Shown: one piece after another, positions 28,395 to 37,497 of the stretch
Layout: every line of letters starts with the position of its first letter
How positions within the stretch are numbered: position 1 is the stretch's first letter
Assembly: GCF_014466985.1 (NCBI RefSeq)
Contig: NZ_AP022826.1
Coordinates: 62,001 to 126,000, forward strand
DNA length: 64,000 nt
Origin: Nitrosophilus labii
Lineage (GTDB): Bacteria > Campylobacterota > Campylobacteria > Campylobacterales > Nitratiruptoraceae
Reading direction: 5' to 3'
Program-made: the position numbers and the translations under genes
The notes under the pieces: model-generated
Told to the model about the DNA's origin: nothing
Databases searched by the model: none
The model's input: the letters and a program-made list of their open reading frames with translations, nothing else

Positions 28395-28419
28395 TCAAAA
28401 GGGCGTTTTGCCCTTTTGA
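28395..28419 (-). terminator. rpsU terminator
   Basis: TCAAAAGGGC-GTTTT-GCCCTTTTGA is a perfect 10-bp stem with a five-base loop, three bases beyond the minus-strand rpsU stop codon and followed by AT-rich sequence. Confidence 0.8.
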
Positions 28420-28421
28420 GA

Positions 28422-28634
28422 TTACAGACGAGACTCGTATCGTCTGAGCATATAAAGTCGTTTGAGCATCTTTTTTCTTGCAGCGATTTTTTCCTTTTTT
28501 CTTCGTTCCGTTGGCTTTTCATAGAATCTTCTTGCTCTTGCCTCGGTAACGATAAGGTTTCTATCTACCTGCTTTTTAAAAAGTCTGTAAGCCTCCTCAA
28601 ACGACTGGTTAGGCTTTACGAGGATGCCAGGCAT
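28422..28634 (-). CDS. rpsU: 30S ribosomal protein S21
   Basis: The 70-residue basic protein starts [20 protein letters not shown] and has the S21 pattern, with [21 protein letters not shown] in the middle and an arginine/lysine-rich tail. S21 sits on the 30S platform and helps mRNA initiation. The size and sequence are normal for Campylobacterota. It is a single-gene transcript, with its own terminator hairpin directly after the stop. Confidence 0.95.
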   Translation of the reverse strand: MPGILVKPNQSFEEAYRLFKKQVDRNLIVTEARARRFYEKPTERRKKEKIAARKKMLKRLYMLRRYESRL

Positions 28635-28801
28635 ACTGACATCACCCCCTTTCTTCGTTAAAATAGACTGTATTATATCATAATTTAAAATTCAAAGTAT
28701 ATAGCGCTATTAGAGCGATTTCATATCTCGTCAAATCCGGCTAAGCAAAATATGTAACTTATCACTGGAAAATAATTATTAATTAAAATTTAATATTTAT
28801 A

Positions 28802-28816
28802 TTGATACAATATCAA
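28802..28816. promoter_or_regulatory. FNR-like palindrome before cytochrome c peroxidase
   Basis: TTGATACAATATCAA is a perfect inverted repeat of TTGATA around CAA, 28 bases before the peroxidase ATG. Its half-sites are FNR-like, but the central spacing is one base longer than the classical TTGAT-N4-ATCAA, so a Crp/Fnr-family protein with different spacing is as likely as FNR. Confidence 0.4.
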
Positions 28817-28844
28817 CAAATCTAAATTATAAGAAGGAGGATAA

Positions 28845-29870
28845 ATGAAATTTTTAAAAGGTACATTAGCAATAGCTATAGGATTAAGCGTGAGTCTTAG
28901 TGCAAGCGACGTTCTTATTGATAAAGCTAAAGAGGCTGGATTGAAGCCTATTCCTAAAGAGGTTATGGAACTTATAAAAACTATTGACAATCCAAAAAAC
29001 AGACTTACAAAAGCGAAAGTAGAGCTTGGTAAAAAGCTCTATTTTGATCCTAGGCTCTCTAAAAGCGGTCTTATCAGCTGTAACACATGTCACAACTTAG
29101 CAATAGGCGGTGATGATAATGTTCCTGTAGCTACTGGTCATAAATGGAGAGGCAATCCTCATCATCTAAATTCACCTACAGTTTATAACGCCGTATTTAA
29201 CGATAGACAGTTTTGGGACGGAAGAAGTCCCGATCTTGAAGATCAAGCGACAGGTCCAATACAAGCTCCGCCTGAAATGGATATGAAAGCTGAAAATGCG
29301 GTAAAAGTTGTAACATCAATTCCAGAATATAAAAAAGCTTTTAATGAGGCTTTTCCTGGCGAAGAGATAACTATAAAAACTATAGGTAAAGCTATAGGGG
29401 CTTTCGAGAGAACTTTAGTTACTCCAAGCAGATATGATAAGTTTTTGCAAGGTGACAGTAGTGCATTAACTAAAGAGGAAAAAGAGGGTCTTAAAACATT
29501 TATAGAAGTGGGATGTGTAAGTTGCCATACAGGAATCGGTCTTGGCGGAAGCATGAAACCTTTTCCTGTAGCTGGAAAATATAAGTATGATAATTTGGGT
29601 GATTTTAAAGGGGATAAAAATGGGATGGTAAAAGTCCCAACTCTTAGAAATATCTTAGAAACAGCACCATATTTTCATAACGGTGCAACTTATGATATAA
29701 AAGAGGCTATAGCTATAATGGGCGAAACTCAACTTGGTAAAAAACTTAGTAAAAAAGAGATCAACTCAATTGCTACATTCTTCAATGCTTTAACGGGTAA
29801 AAAACCAAAAATAGAATATCCCGTGCTTCCAGTTGAGACGGCTTCTACTCCAAAACCTAATTTAGATTGA
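28845..29870 (+). CDS. periplasmic di-haem cytochrome c peroxidase
   Basis: The 341-residue protein reduces hydrogen peroxide with electrons from cytochrome c. It has a Sec signal peptide (MKFLKGTLAIAIGLSVSLSAS, cleavage near residue 21) and two haem c motifs, CNTCH (near 78-82) and CVSCH (near 223-227), with GDDNVPVATGHKWRGN as the conserved low-potential haem segment. AGAAGGAGG precedes the ATG. The FNR-like palindrome upstream fits microaerobic control. It is monocistronic, with a strong terminator right after it. Confidence 0.93.
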   Translation: MKFLKGTLAIAIGLSVSLSASDVLIDKAKEAGLKPIPKEVMELIKTIDNPKNRLTKAKVELGKKLYFDPRLSKSGLISCNTCHNLAIGGDDNVPVATGHKWRGNPHHLNSPTVYNAVFNDRQFWDGRSPDLEDQATGPIQAPPEMDMKAENAVKVVTSIPEYKKAFNEAFPGEEITIKTIGKAIGAFERTLVTPSRYDKFLQGDSSALTKEEKEGLKTFIEVGCVSCHTGIGLGGSMKPFPVAGKYKYDNLGDFKGDKNGMVKVPTLRNILETAPYFHNGATYDIKEAIAIMGETQLGKKLSKKEINSIATFFNALTGKKPKIEYPVLPVETASTPKPNLD

Positions 29871-29871
29871 T

Positions 29872-29899
29872 AAAAAGCGAGGTCTTCTCTCGCTTTTTT
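29872..29899 (+). terminator. cytochrome c peroxidase terminator
   Basis: AAAAAGCGAG-GTCTTCT-CTCGCTTTTTT is a 10-bp stem with a seven-base loop ending in a T tract, two bases after the stop codon. Confidence 0.85.
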
Positions 29900-29957
29900 A
29901 TCTTCCTTTAATTCCACTTTAGCCACAATTGTTTATATCAAAACTATAGGGTTTTAG

Positions 29958-30977
29958 ATGGAATATAGATATATAGGTAAAAGTGGACTTAGAGTAACTA
30001 CTATTTGTTTGGGAACAATGACCTTTGGCTCCTCAACAACAAAGGAGGAGGCTTTTATAATAATGGACAAAGCGTACGATTTTGGTATAAACTTTTTTGA
30101 TACGGCAGAGCTTTACCCTGTTCCTCCAGATAGCAAATATGCTGGGGTAACGGAGGAGATAGTTGGTGAATGGATGAAAACCAAACCAAGAGATTCCATT
30201 ATACTTGCGACTAAAGTAGCTGGTGCAGCAAGCGGATGGTTTGTCCCACCTATTAGACACGGACTTACCGCAATGGATAGATTTCATATAAAAAGGGCTG
30301 TTGAGGGTAGTTTAAAAAGATTAAAAACAGATTATATTGACCTATATCAGATGCATTGGCCGGACACTATAGTGCCTATTGAAGAGACAATGAGAGCTTT
30401 TGATGACTTAGTAAGAGAGGGTAAAGTTAGATATATAGGTACTTCGAATGATACTGCTTATGGACTTACAAAATCTTTGATGGTATCAAAATATGAAGGT
30501 TTGGTTAGATTTGAGTCAATCCAAAACAATTTTAGCATACTAAATCCTAGATTTTTTGATGAACTAGAGACGGTATGCAGAAAGGAAAATGTATCTTTGC
30601 TTCCTTATTCTCCTATTGCAGGAGGGATTTTAAGCGGTAAATATAACCAAAAATTTATACCCGAAGATGCTAGATTTAGCAACTACATAAAACATCCAAA
30701 CAGAAGAGTAAGAGTACACGCTAAAAGATTTTACAACGAAAAGACCCTAAAAGCTACCGAGATGTTTTTGGAAGTTGCTAAAAAGTACGATATAAATCCT
30801 GTAACTTTAGCTGTAGCCTACTCCAAACATTTTGATTTTGTCGCTTCTACCATTATTGGAGCAAGGAAAGTAGAGCAGTTAGACGAGTCGCTTAAAGCTG
30901 TGGATATAAAACTTAATCGTGATATACTCAAAGATATAAAAAGAGTGCAAGAGAGTATTCTTTATCCGATGGGGTAA
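29958..30977 (+). CDS. aldo/keto reductase
   Basis: The 339-residue protein is an NADPH-dependent TIM-barrel reductase of the YajO/Tas-like group. It begins with YIGKSGLRVTTICLGTMTFG, and shows the catalytic Asp and Tyr (NFFDTAELYP near 50-59), the Lys in ILATKVAG and the His in LYQMHWPD (near 129-136). The C-terminal cofactor-binding segment is ASTIIGARKVEQLDESL. It reduces carbonyl compounds; the natural substrate is not evident. It stands between a terminator and a 270-base gap and so is probably a single-gene unit. Confidence 0.88.
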   Translation: MEYRYIGKSGLRVTTICLGTMTFGSSTTKEEAFIIMDKAYDFGINFFDTAELYPVPPDSKYAGVTEEIVGEWMKTKPRDSIILATKVAGAASGWFVPPIRHGLTAMDRFHIKRAVEGSLKRLKTDYIDLYQMHWPDTIVPIEETMRAFDDLVREGKVRYIGTSNDTAYGLTKSLMVSKYEGLVRFESIQNNFSILNPRFFDELETVCRKENVSLLPYSPIAGGILSGKYNQKFIPEDARFSNYIKHPNRRVRVHAKRFYNEKTLKATEMFLEVAKKYDINPVTLAVAYSKHFDFVASTIIGARKVEQLDESLKAVDIKLNRDILKDIKRVQESILYPMG

Positions 30978-31263
30978 ATTATTAAAGACTATTGATTCGT
31001 TACGAGTGAAGGTGTAGGGGATAAAGGGTACGGTAAAGGATGAAGGTTGAAGGAAATTAAATTTAATTTCCAATTCCATATTTCATGACAAATAACTATG
31101 ATTACACTCTTCACATTCTGTACTAATCTTACTCATCTCTTACCTCACAACTGACGAAAAAAATCAAAAACATATTGACTTTTTTCGCCAAATTAATGTA
31201 TACTACTGTAACAATAATATGACATTATATTTTTTATAGTTTTAACTTATGAAAGAGTCAAGT

Positions 31264-31917
31264 ATGAATTATGTTTATTTAAGAACTCAAAATAGTAACT
31301 ACTCTATCGCGGTTCAAGAAAATAGTATCGATGAATATGTGTTAAGAAACAATTTAATCATTGATGAAAAAAAAGTAGAAGTCACTCCTTATTCACAAAG
31401 CATAGATGATAGAAAGGATTTTATAGAGTTTTTACAATCACTTAAAGATGGAGACAAACTCTTTATTTACGATTTATCTGTATTTAGTATGAAAGTTGGT
31501 GAAATTGTAAAGATATTAAACTGTATTTTCAAAAAGGATATAGATATTTTTATAAGTAGATTTAATATAAAACTAAATTATAATACACAATCTAAAATAA
31601 TAATCTATCTTTTAAACGAAGTTAGAGAAAACTGCAAAAAGATCAAAAAAAGAAGTACAGGAAGACCGAAAGGAAGTCTTTCAAAATCTAAGTATGATAT
31701 GTATAGAGAAAAAATTATAACTCTTTTAAAGGAGGGGAAAAGTGTTAATGAAATTTCAAAAATTTTAAACGTAAGCAGATCGTCTCTTAGAGACTATATC
31801 AGTTCTAGAAACTTAAAAGAGCTTGCTGCTACAGAGGGAGAGGTGAAAAGAGAGGGGGAAATTTTCATTCTACCTAAAAGCGAATGTAAAATATTAAGAA
31901 ACTCAAATAAAGGATAA
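31264..31917 (+). CDS. resolvase/invertase-like protein with HTH, catalytic serine apparently lost
   Basis: The preferred start is ATG 31,264 (217 residues, MNYVYLRTQNSNYS); an earlier in-frame ATG at 31,249 is possible. The N-terminal 120 residues keep the fold pattern of serine resolvases (strand, helix, then LKDGDKLFIYDLSVFSM), but the first motif YLRTQNSN lacks the Ser of the usual YxRVST. After a GRPKGS linker comes a Hin-type HTH (ISKILNVSRSSLRDYISS). It therefore may be a DNA-binding regulator rather than a recombinase. It ends three bases before ccoG. Confidence 0.65.
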   Translation: MNYVYLRTQNSNYSIAVQENSIDEYVLRNNLIIDEKKVEVTPYSQSIDDRKDFIEFLQSLKDGDKLFIYDLSVFSMKVGEIVKILNCIFKKDIDIFISRFNIKLNYNTQSKIIIYLLNEVRENCKKIKKRSTGRPKGSLSKSKYDMYREKIITLLKEGKSVNEISKILNVSRSSLRDYISSRNLKELAATEGEVKREGEIFILPKSECKILRNSNKG

Positions 31918-31920
31918 AAA

Positions 31921-33363
31921 ATGGCTACAGTATCAGTAGGTGCTGAATCAAAAAAAAATAAAGCAAAAGAGTATCTTAAAAACTGGATACCGTATAGATA
32001 CAAGCGATACTTCTTTTTTGCTTTTGTTACCGTTATCTCACTAGTTTTGCCGTGGATTAAGATAAATGGCAATCATTTTTTCTTGCTAAACTTTGACCAT
32101 AAACAGCTACATCTTTTCTTTGTCAGATTTGATATGCAAGAGCTTTATCTTATGCCTTTTTTACTATGGATTCTCTTTTTCGGGATCTTTTTTATTACTA
32201 CTCTTGGAGGAAGAGTTTGGTGTGGCTGGAGTTGTCCTCAGACTATATTTAGGGTGATCTATAGGGATTTGATAGAGACAAAACTTTTACATCTTAGAAA
32301 GAGAATATCAAACAAGCAGATTGAGCCAGATATGAGTAAATTTGAAAATAAAATAAAAAAAGTTATAGCTATTTTACTCTGGTCAACTCTTGCATTTATA
32401 GCAGCTGCAGATTTTATTTGGTATTTTGTTCCGCCGGAAGATTTCTTACAATATGTTCAAAACCCGGGTGATCATCCGATACTTATGGGTTTTTGGATCG
32501 GTACAGCACTGTTTTTGATAGCCGATGTAGTATTTATGAAAGAAAACTTTTGTATATATATCTGTCCTTATGCAAGGGTCCAGTCGGTACTTTATGATGA
32601 AGATACTTTTCAGACGGTATATGATTATAAAAGAGGTGGACGTATATATGATGAACATGGACATTTGATAGTTCATAACAAGAACGAGTTGAAAGAACAG
32701 AGTGAAAATGCTGAGTGTACACTATGTGAATCTTGTGTAAAGGTGTGTCCAACTCATATTGATATACGTAAAGGTATGCAGCTTGAGTGTATAAACTGTC
32801 TTGAGTGTGCAGATGCTTGTACTAAAGTAATGGGAGCTCTTGGAAAAGAGAGTCTTGTTAGATGGACAAGCTATCATGCATTAGAGACGGGAGAAAAAAC
32901 AAGAGTATTTAGATTTAGAATCGTTGCTTATATAGTTATGCTAACTCTTGCATTTGTAGCCTTGTTTTATATGGGTAGTAAAAAAGAGCATATGCTTCTT
33001 AATATCAATAGAACGAGTCAACTTTATAAGATAGAACAAAATGGGGTAGTGAAAAACTCTTATGTGTTTTTATTTCAAAATACTGAAAATGAAAAACACA
33101 AATACTATTTCGAAGTTGTAGACAATAAAGATATAAAAATAGATAGACCTAAAAAGCCGTTTGACGTAATTCCTGGTAAAAAAGTGAAAAAAGTGGTTAT
33201 ATTGTATACTGATAAAGCATTGGTAAAAGATACCAAAAAAGATACGCCTATCCCTATTACTATAAGAGCCTATGCTGTAGATGATCCTAAAATAAGCGTA
33301 ACCAGAAAGACAATATTTGTATTTCCAAGATGGGATATATATCAAAAAAAAATAAATAAATAA
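31921..33363 (+). CDS. ccoG: CcoG, cytochrome cbb3 oxidase accessory ferredoxin
   Basis: CcoG (RdxA/FixG) helps deliver copper to cbb3 oxidase by reducing it. The 480 residues contain about five membrane spans (near 31-50, 72-95, 140-165, 190-208, 335-357), the N-terminal CGWSCPQT motif, paired CTLCESCVKVCP and CINCLECADACTKV clusters (near 266-300), and a C-terminal periplasmic immunoglobulin-like domain. The oxidase genes ccoNOPQ are not in this window. It is downstream of the resolvase-like gene with three bases between them. Confidence 0.92.
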   Translation: MATVSVGAESKKNKAKEYLKNWIPYRYKRYFFFAFVTVISLVLPWIKINGNHFFLLNFDHKQLHLFFVRFDMQELYLMPFLLWILFFGIFFITTLGGRVWCGWSCPQTIFRVIYRDLIETKLLHLRKRISNKQIEPDMSKFENKIKKVIAILLWSTLAFIAAADFIWYFVPPEDFLQYVQNPGDHPILMGFWIGTALFLIADVVFMKENFCIYICPYARVQSVLYDEDTFQTVYDYKRGGRIYDEHGHLIVHNKNELKEQSENAECTLCESCVKVCPTHIDIRKGMQLECINCLECADACTKVMGALGKESLVRWTSYHALETGEKTRVFRFRIVAYIVMLTLAFVALFYMGSKKEHMLLNINRTSQLYKIEQNGVVKNSYVFLFQNTENEKHKYYFEVVDNKDIKIDRPKKPFDVIPGKKVKKVVILYTDKALVKDTKKDTPIPITIRAYAVDDPKISVTRKTIFVFPRWDIYQKKINK

Positions 33364-33470
33364 AAATCATTAGTCTAAAGGTCATTGGTCATTAGTGATG
33401 AACATATTTGTTTATCGCTATTGATTAATGACAAATCTATAGTCTGTTTTTAAAAGATAAGGAGAATGAA

Positions 33471-33821
33471 ATGCTAATAGCTTTACCTGTAAAATTTGAC
33501 AAAGAAAATCCTCCTATTTCTCCGTTATTTGGACATGCTAAATATTTTGCTTTTATTGAAGATAATAATATTGAAATAAAGCCCAATCCTTATGATGGCG
33601 GTATAAAAGTAGTAGAGTGGCTTTTAGATAATGGAGTTGATACTGTTATTACGCAACATATTGGGTTAAAACCTTTTGTGATTTTGTCAAAAGAAGAGAT
33701 TAAATGTTACTATCCGGGCGAAGGTAGAGTTTTGGTAAAAGATGCCGTTGAGTCTTTTAAAAAAGGAAATCTTGAACAGATAAACGAAAACAATATAGAA
33801 AAATTTATAAGACATAAATAA
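33471..33821 (+). CDS. NifX/NifB-type FeMo-cofactor-binding domain protein
   Basis: This 116-residue protein consists of a single dinitrogenase iron-molybdenum cofactor-biosynthesis domain (Nitro_FeMo-Co). It starts MLIALPVKFDKE, followed by SPLFGHAKYFAFIE, NPYDGG, then GVDTVITQHIGLKPFVIL. Family members bind iron-sulfur or FeMo clusters; in non-diazotrophs they seem to serve other cluster proteins. No nif cluster is nearby. AAGGAG stands before the ATG. A possible link is to the adjacent flavoprotein, but this is only by position. Confidence 0.8.
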   Translation: MLIALPVKFDKENPPISPLFGHAKYFAFIEDNNIEIKPNPYDGGIKVVEWLLDNGVDTVITQHIGLKPFVILSKEEIKCYYPGEGRVLVKDAVESFKKGNLEQINENNIEKFIRHK

Positions 33822-33869
33822 GTTAATTTGAAGTTTGAAGTTTGAAGCTAAAATATTTCGAGGGAGTAG

Positions 33870-34085
33870 ATGAGAGAAGGTTTTGATGAAAATGGAGAGC
33901 CGACTTTAACTCAATTGGATGATTATAAAGGTACACATTCCGATGAGAAAAAAAGAGTTATTAAGTGGGTAATTATAAGCGGATTAGTAGTTGGAGCTAT
34001 ATACGCTTTGGCTAGATGGTATTTTTGGGATAAAGGGGAACCCGATTTGAATAGCGGCGATAAAGTTATTATAAAGCATTATTAG
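33870..34085 (+). CDS. small single-span membrane protein, 71 aa
   Basis: The 71-residue protein has an acidic, hydrophilic N-terminus (about 1-30), one membrane helix (WVIISGLVVGAIYALARWYFW, near 33-53) and a short charged tail. It is preceded by GAGGGAG and ends six bases before the SQR-like flavoprotein gene, so it may anchor or assist that enzyme. I do not recognise a family. Confidence 0.6.
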   Translation: MREGFDENGEPTLTQLDDYKGTHSDEKKRVIKWVIISGLVVGAIYALARWYFWDKGEPDLNSGDKVIIKHY

Positions 34086-34091
34086 GAGCAG

Positions 34092-35267
34092 ATGATGAAA
34101 AAAGTAACCGTTCTTGGCGGCGGAATAGCTGGTGTGGAAGCGGCAATATGGCTAAGAAAAGAGGGATTTAAGGTAGATTTAGTATCTCCTAGACCTTATT
34201 TGTATATATATCCCATCTCCATTTGGGTACCTGTACGAAAGATAGAGTTTTCAGATGTCTGTATACCTTTAGAGGAGTTATCAAAAGTTCATGGTTTTAA
34301 CTGGATAGAGGATGAGGTTGTTAAGATAGAGGCTAAAGATAAAAGAGTGTTGGGTAAAACAGGGATTTACGAGGACTTTGAGTATTTAGTTATAGCTATG
34401 GGAGCCTCAAAAATGAGATATGAGGGGGAAGATAACTACCTTACTATTTGCGGTGATCCTAATGATGCTATATTGATGAGAGATAGACTTGAAGAGTTGA
34501 TTTCACAGAATGAAAAAGGAAAAATAGCCGTAGGATTTGGAGGCAATCCTAAAGATAGCACAGCGGTTAGAGGAGGTCCCGCATTTGAAGTTATTTTCAA
34601 TATTCATAACTATTTGAAAGAAAAAGGGGTTAGGAAAGATTTTGAATTAACTTTTTTTGCTACTATGAAAGAACCAGGTAAAAGGTTGGGACCACAAGCT
34701 CTTAAAATGATGGATATATTTTTTAAAAAGTTAGATATTGATAAACAATTTGGTAAAAAGATAAAAAGATTTGAAAAAGATGGGATTGTTTTTGAAGATG
34801 ACTCATTTTTAGAGTCAGATATGACTATGTTTATTGCCGCTGGTTCGGGACATCCCGTATTTCAAAACAGTGATCTTCCTCTAAGCGAGTCTGGTTTTAT
34901 TTTGATTGATGAGTTTGGAGAAGTTAAAGATGTTCCAAAAGTATATGCAATAGGAGATAGCGCATATATAGAGGGACCGGATTGGAGAGCTAAACAGGGA
35001 CATATAGCCGAAGTTAAAGCTAGAAATTGCGCACACAATATCGCTGTAGATAGCGGGATGAAGATGGGTGAGAAAAAGAGTTATATAGATCATCTAAATA
35101 TTTTATGCGTTATGGATAGCGGAGATGGTGCGGCATTTGTTTACAGAGATAATAAAAGGGGTTTAATGATTCCTATGCCTATTTTCGGACACTGGCTGAA
35201 AAAAGCGTGGGGATGGTATTTTAAAAATTCAAAGCTAAATAAAATCCCAAGAATACCCGGACTATAA
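34092..35267 (+). CDS. sulfide:quinone reductase-like FAD oxidoreductase
   Basis: The 391-residue protein has the two-dinucleotide-binding-domain fold: GGGIAGVEAAIWL (near 8-20) binds FAD, AIGDSAYIEGPDWRAKQGH (near 291-309) closes the FAD site, and the amphipathic C-terminal helix FGHWLKKAWGWYFKN is typical of enzymes that dock on the membrane. It resembles SQR/NDH-2-type proteins. Cysteines in SDVCIPL, LTICGDP and ILCVMD could form the redox pair of an SQR, but their spacing is unusual, so the substrate (sulfide or another donor) is not proven. Confidence 0.7.
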   Translation: MMKKVTVLGGGIAGVEAAIWLRKEGFKVDLVSPRPYLYIYPISIWVPVRKIEFSDVCIPLEELSKVHGFNWIEDEVVKIEAKDKRVLGKTGIYEDFEYLVIAMGASKMRYEGEDNYLTICGDPNDAILMRDRLEELISQNEKGKIAVGFGGNPKDSTAVRGGPAFEVIFNIHNYLKEKGVRKDFELTFFATMKEPGKRLGPQALKMMDIFFKKLDIDKQFGKKIKRFEKDGIVFEDDSFLESDMTMFIAAGSGHPVFQNSDLPLSESGFILIDEFGEVKDVPKVYAIGDSAYIEGPDWRAKQGHIAEVKARNCAHNIAVDSGMKMGEKKSYIDHLNILCVMDSGDGAAFVYRDNKRGLMIPMPIFGHWLKKAWGWYFKNSKLNKIPRIPGL

Positions 35268-35297
35268 TAAGTCAAAGAAATTAATAGTTGTCACATA

Positions 35298-35708
35298 ATG
35301 TCTTTAATTAGATTTTTTACCTTTTTAACTATTTTGTTTGCCGGATGTAGTGATATTTATACAAAAATATACGATAAGGAGTTGGCGAAAAAGCCGATTT
35401 CTTGCATTAATATAAAATCTGACAATTTAATTATTGAAGATATAGTTAAAAAAAACTCTTTTATAAAAAAAATATATAAAAAAGAATGTCCGTATACTTT
35501 AAAAATAACCTCAAATTATGTTACATTTTGTTCATCTCCTAAAGCTAAAGCCCTTGGAAGCGATTTTGACGGTTTTGTTAGATTTGAGATTGTGCAGAGT
35601 TCTCATTTAGTGTATAGAAACCAAAGAGATTTTAAAGGTAAATTTGATGAAAATGTAGCTGATTCTTTGATAAACAAAATGAGGAGAGATTTGAAATTTG
35701 AATATTGA
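35298..35708 (+). CDS. small lipoprotein of unknown function
   Basis: The 136-residue protein starts with a short lipoprotein signal (SLIRFFTFLTILFAGCS; lipobox FAGC, Cys17). The mature part has four further cysteines and a small alpha/beta look (CPYTLKITSNYVTFCSS, then SDFDGFVRFEIVQ). I recognise no domain. Its end overlaps the start of the YgjP-like gene by eleven bases, so they are likely co-transcribed. Confidence 0.6.
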   Translation: MSLIRFFTFLTILFAGCSDIYTKIYDKELAKKPISCINIKSDNLIIEDIVKKNSFIKKIYKKECPYTLKITSNYVTFCSSPKAKALGSDFDGFVRFEIVQSSHLVYRNQRDFKGKFDENVADSLINKMRRDLKFEY

Positions 35709-36171
35709 GTATAAGCTCTATAAAGAGAGAAGAAAAAGTTTAAAAATATTTATAAAAGATGGTGAAGTTATTGTAAAAGCTCCAAATTTTTTATTTAAAA
35801 ATGAGATAGAAGATTTTTTAAAAAAACATTTAGATTGGATAGAAAAGAGATTAAAAGAGTATAAAAAAAATAAGAAAGAGTTTATAGAAGAAGAAAAATT
35901 TCTTTTTATGGGAAAAGAGTATCCACTTAAGTTTCTCAAAGAGATTGAAACTATAGGAGATAAAAAAAATGATAACGAAAGAGTAGTTTTTGATAATGCT
36001 TTTATAGTAAATGAAAAATATAAATATAAAGCGAAAGAGATATTAATAGGTTTTTATAAAAAAGAGGCTAAAGAGTATATCTCAAAAAGAGTTGAGGAGT
36101 TGTCTAAAAAATATGACTTAACGTACAATCTAATAAAAATCAACAGTACAAAAAGAAGATGGGGACTGTAA
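35698..36171 (+). pseudogene. YgjP/SprT-like metallopeptidase, 5' part, interrupted by an IS256-family element
   Basis: The first 155 or so residues, ending in STKRRWG, match the YgjP-like (WLM/SprT-type) metal-dependent hydrolase family, with EYKLYKERRKSLKIFIKDGE at the start. The IS inserts in the RRWGS codons, so the frame ends three codons later at 36,171. The rest of the gene, with the HELSH zinc site, continues at 37,498-37,727. If the element were removed with one copy of the 8-base duplication, a full-length gene would be restored. Translation probably starts at the internal TTG at 35,698, overlapping the lipoprotein gene. Confidence 0.8.
36154..36161. repeat. left copy of IS target-site duplication AGAAGATG
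   Basis: AGAAGATG occurs directly before the left inverted repeat at 36,162 and again directly after the right one at 37,498-37,505. Eight bases is the expected duplication length for IS256-family elements. Confidence 0.85.
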
Positions 36172-37497
36172 AATAAACTGTGTAAACCACCTAAAGTCCT
36201 TAAAACCTTAGCGTGTATATTTTTGCATAATTTCACTGAAAAATATACAAAGCTGAGGATAGATTTCACTCCAGCTTCTGATTTTTGTATTACTCCATTT
36301 GTGCTGTACCTCCTGTGTGGCAAGATAAAGAAGCTTAAAAGCTGAATCGATGGTTGGAAAAGAACCCACAGACTTTGTTCTTTTTTTAATATTTGAATTT
36401 ATCGATTCTATGGGATTTGTCGTATAAATCAGTTTTCTTATAGCTTGGGGATATTTAAAAAATGTAGATAGCTCATTCCAGTTAGATTGCCAAGACTGGG
36501 TAATATGGGGATATTTTTGACCCCATTTGTCATTAAAATTTGTAAGAGCAAGCTCTGCTTCTTCTTCGGTTGATGAAGTGTAGATACTCTTTAAATCTTT
36601 AGCTACCTCTTTTCTATCTTTCCAAGATACAAATTTTAGGCTATTTCTGATCTGGTGTACAATACATCTTTGAATTTCTGCCTTTGGATAAACTGCCTCT
36701 ATAGCCTCTTTAAATCCATTTAGTCCGTCTATTGCAAATATCAATACATCTTCAACACCTCTGTTTTTTATCTCATTTAAAAGTGTTAACCACTGTTTAG
36801 AACTTTCATTTTCACCTATCCATATACCAAGAATATCTTTTTTCCCTTCAAGAGTTATGCCTAGCATTATATATGCAGCAATATTTTTAACTACTCTATC
36901 CACTCTTATTTTTAAAACTGTAGCATCCATAAATATTATCGGATATATTGCCTCTAGCGGACGACTATGCCACTCTTTTGCCTTATCTATTATTGCTTCT
37001 GTTATATTGGAAATTGTCTGAATAGAAAGTTCATATCCATATAAATCATCAAGATGGTGTTGAAATCTGTTCACTCATCCCTTTTGCATATAAAGACAAA
37101 ATTAAATCTTCTGTCCCCTTTATGAGAGTCTGTCGTTTCTTGATAAGCTTTGGTTCGAAGGTAGCGTTTCTGTCTCTTGGTATCTTAACCTCTATATCCC
37201 CATATTTGGACTTTAAAGTTTTTTCACTGTATCCATTACGATAATTTGGATTATCTGAAACTTGATGCTTCTCATATCCTAAATGCTCAGTTAACTCTAC
37301 TTCTGTAGCAGTCTGATAAACCTCTTTTAAAAGACCTTTGAATTCTTCCAAGATCTCATCAATATCTATCCCCTTTCCCTCTTTGATAGCTTTTTTTACC
37401 TCTTCTGTATTGATATACCTCATTGTGTAAATCCTTTTTATTCTTTAATTTTATCTAATCTTTTTATAAGGATTTACACAGTTATATTTACACTCCC
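36162..37497 (-). mobile_element. IS256-family insertion sequence, 1336 bp
   Basis: Terminal inverted repeats are GGGACTGTAAAATAAACTG (left) and the complement of the right end, GGGAGTGTAAATATAACTG, followed on both sides by TGTAAA; 21 of 25 bases match. The element is flanked by 8-base duplications and holds one minus-strand Mutator-type transposase gene broken by a one-base frameshift. It splits the YgjP-like gene. The perfect duplications imply a fairly recent insertion. Confidence 0.9.
36208..37423 (-). pseudogene. IS256-family transposase, frameshifted
   Basis: The N-terminal part (37,423 to 37,049; MRYINTEEVKKAIKEGK) and the C-terminal part (about 37,074 to 36,208) together make a normal ~400-residue IS256 transposase. 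The N-part ends GMSEQISTPS; the C-part reads RFQHHLDDLYGYE. Removing one C in GAACAGATTT (minus strand) joins them as GMSERFQHHLDDLYG, as in the family. The catalytic DDE set is present in the C-part (IIFMDAT, FAIDGLNGFKEAI, TNPIESINSNIKKRTK). The element may thus be non-autonomous, unless ribosomal frameshifting or a sequencing error explains the break. Confidence 0.85.

Noticed and set aside
30978-31263. Possible gene in the 270-base gap after the aldo/keto reductase
   Set aside because: Only purine-rich text (GGTGTAGGGGATAAAGGG) and AT-rich promoter-like sequence; no frame with a ribosome site.
33825-33848. TTTGAAGTTTGAAGTTTGAAG short tandem repeat before the 71-aa membrane gene
   Set aside because: Only three partial units, too short to treat as more than local slippage.
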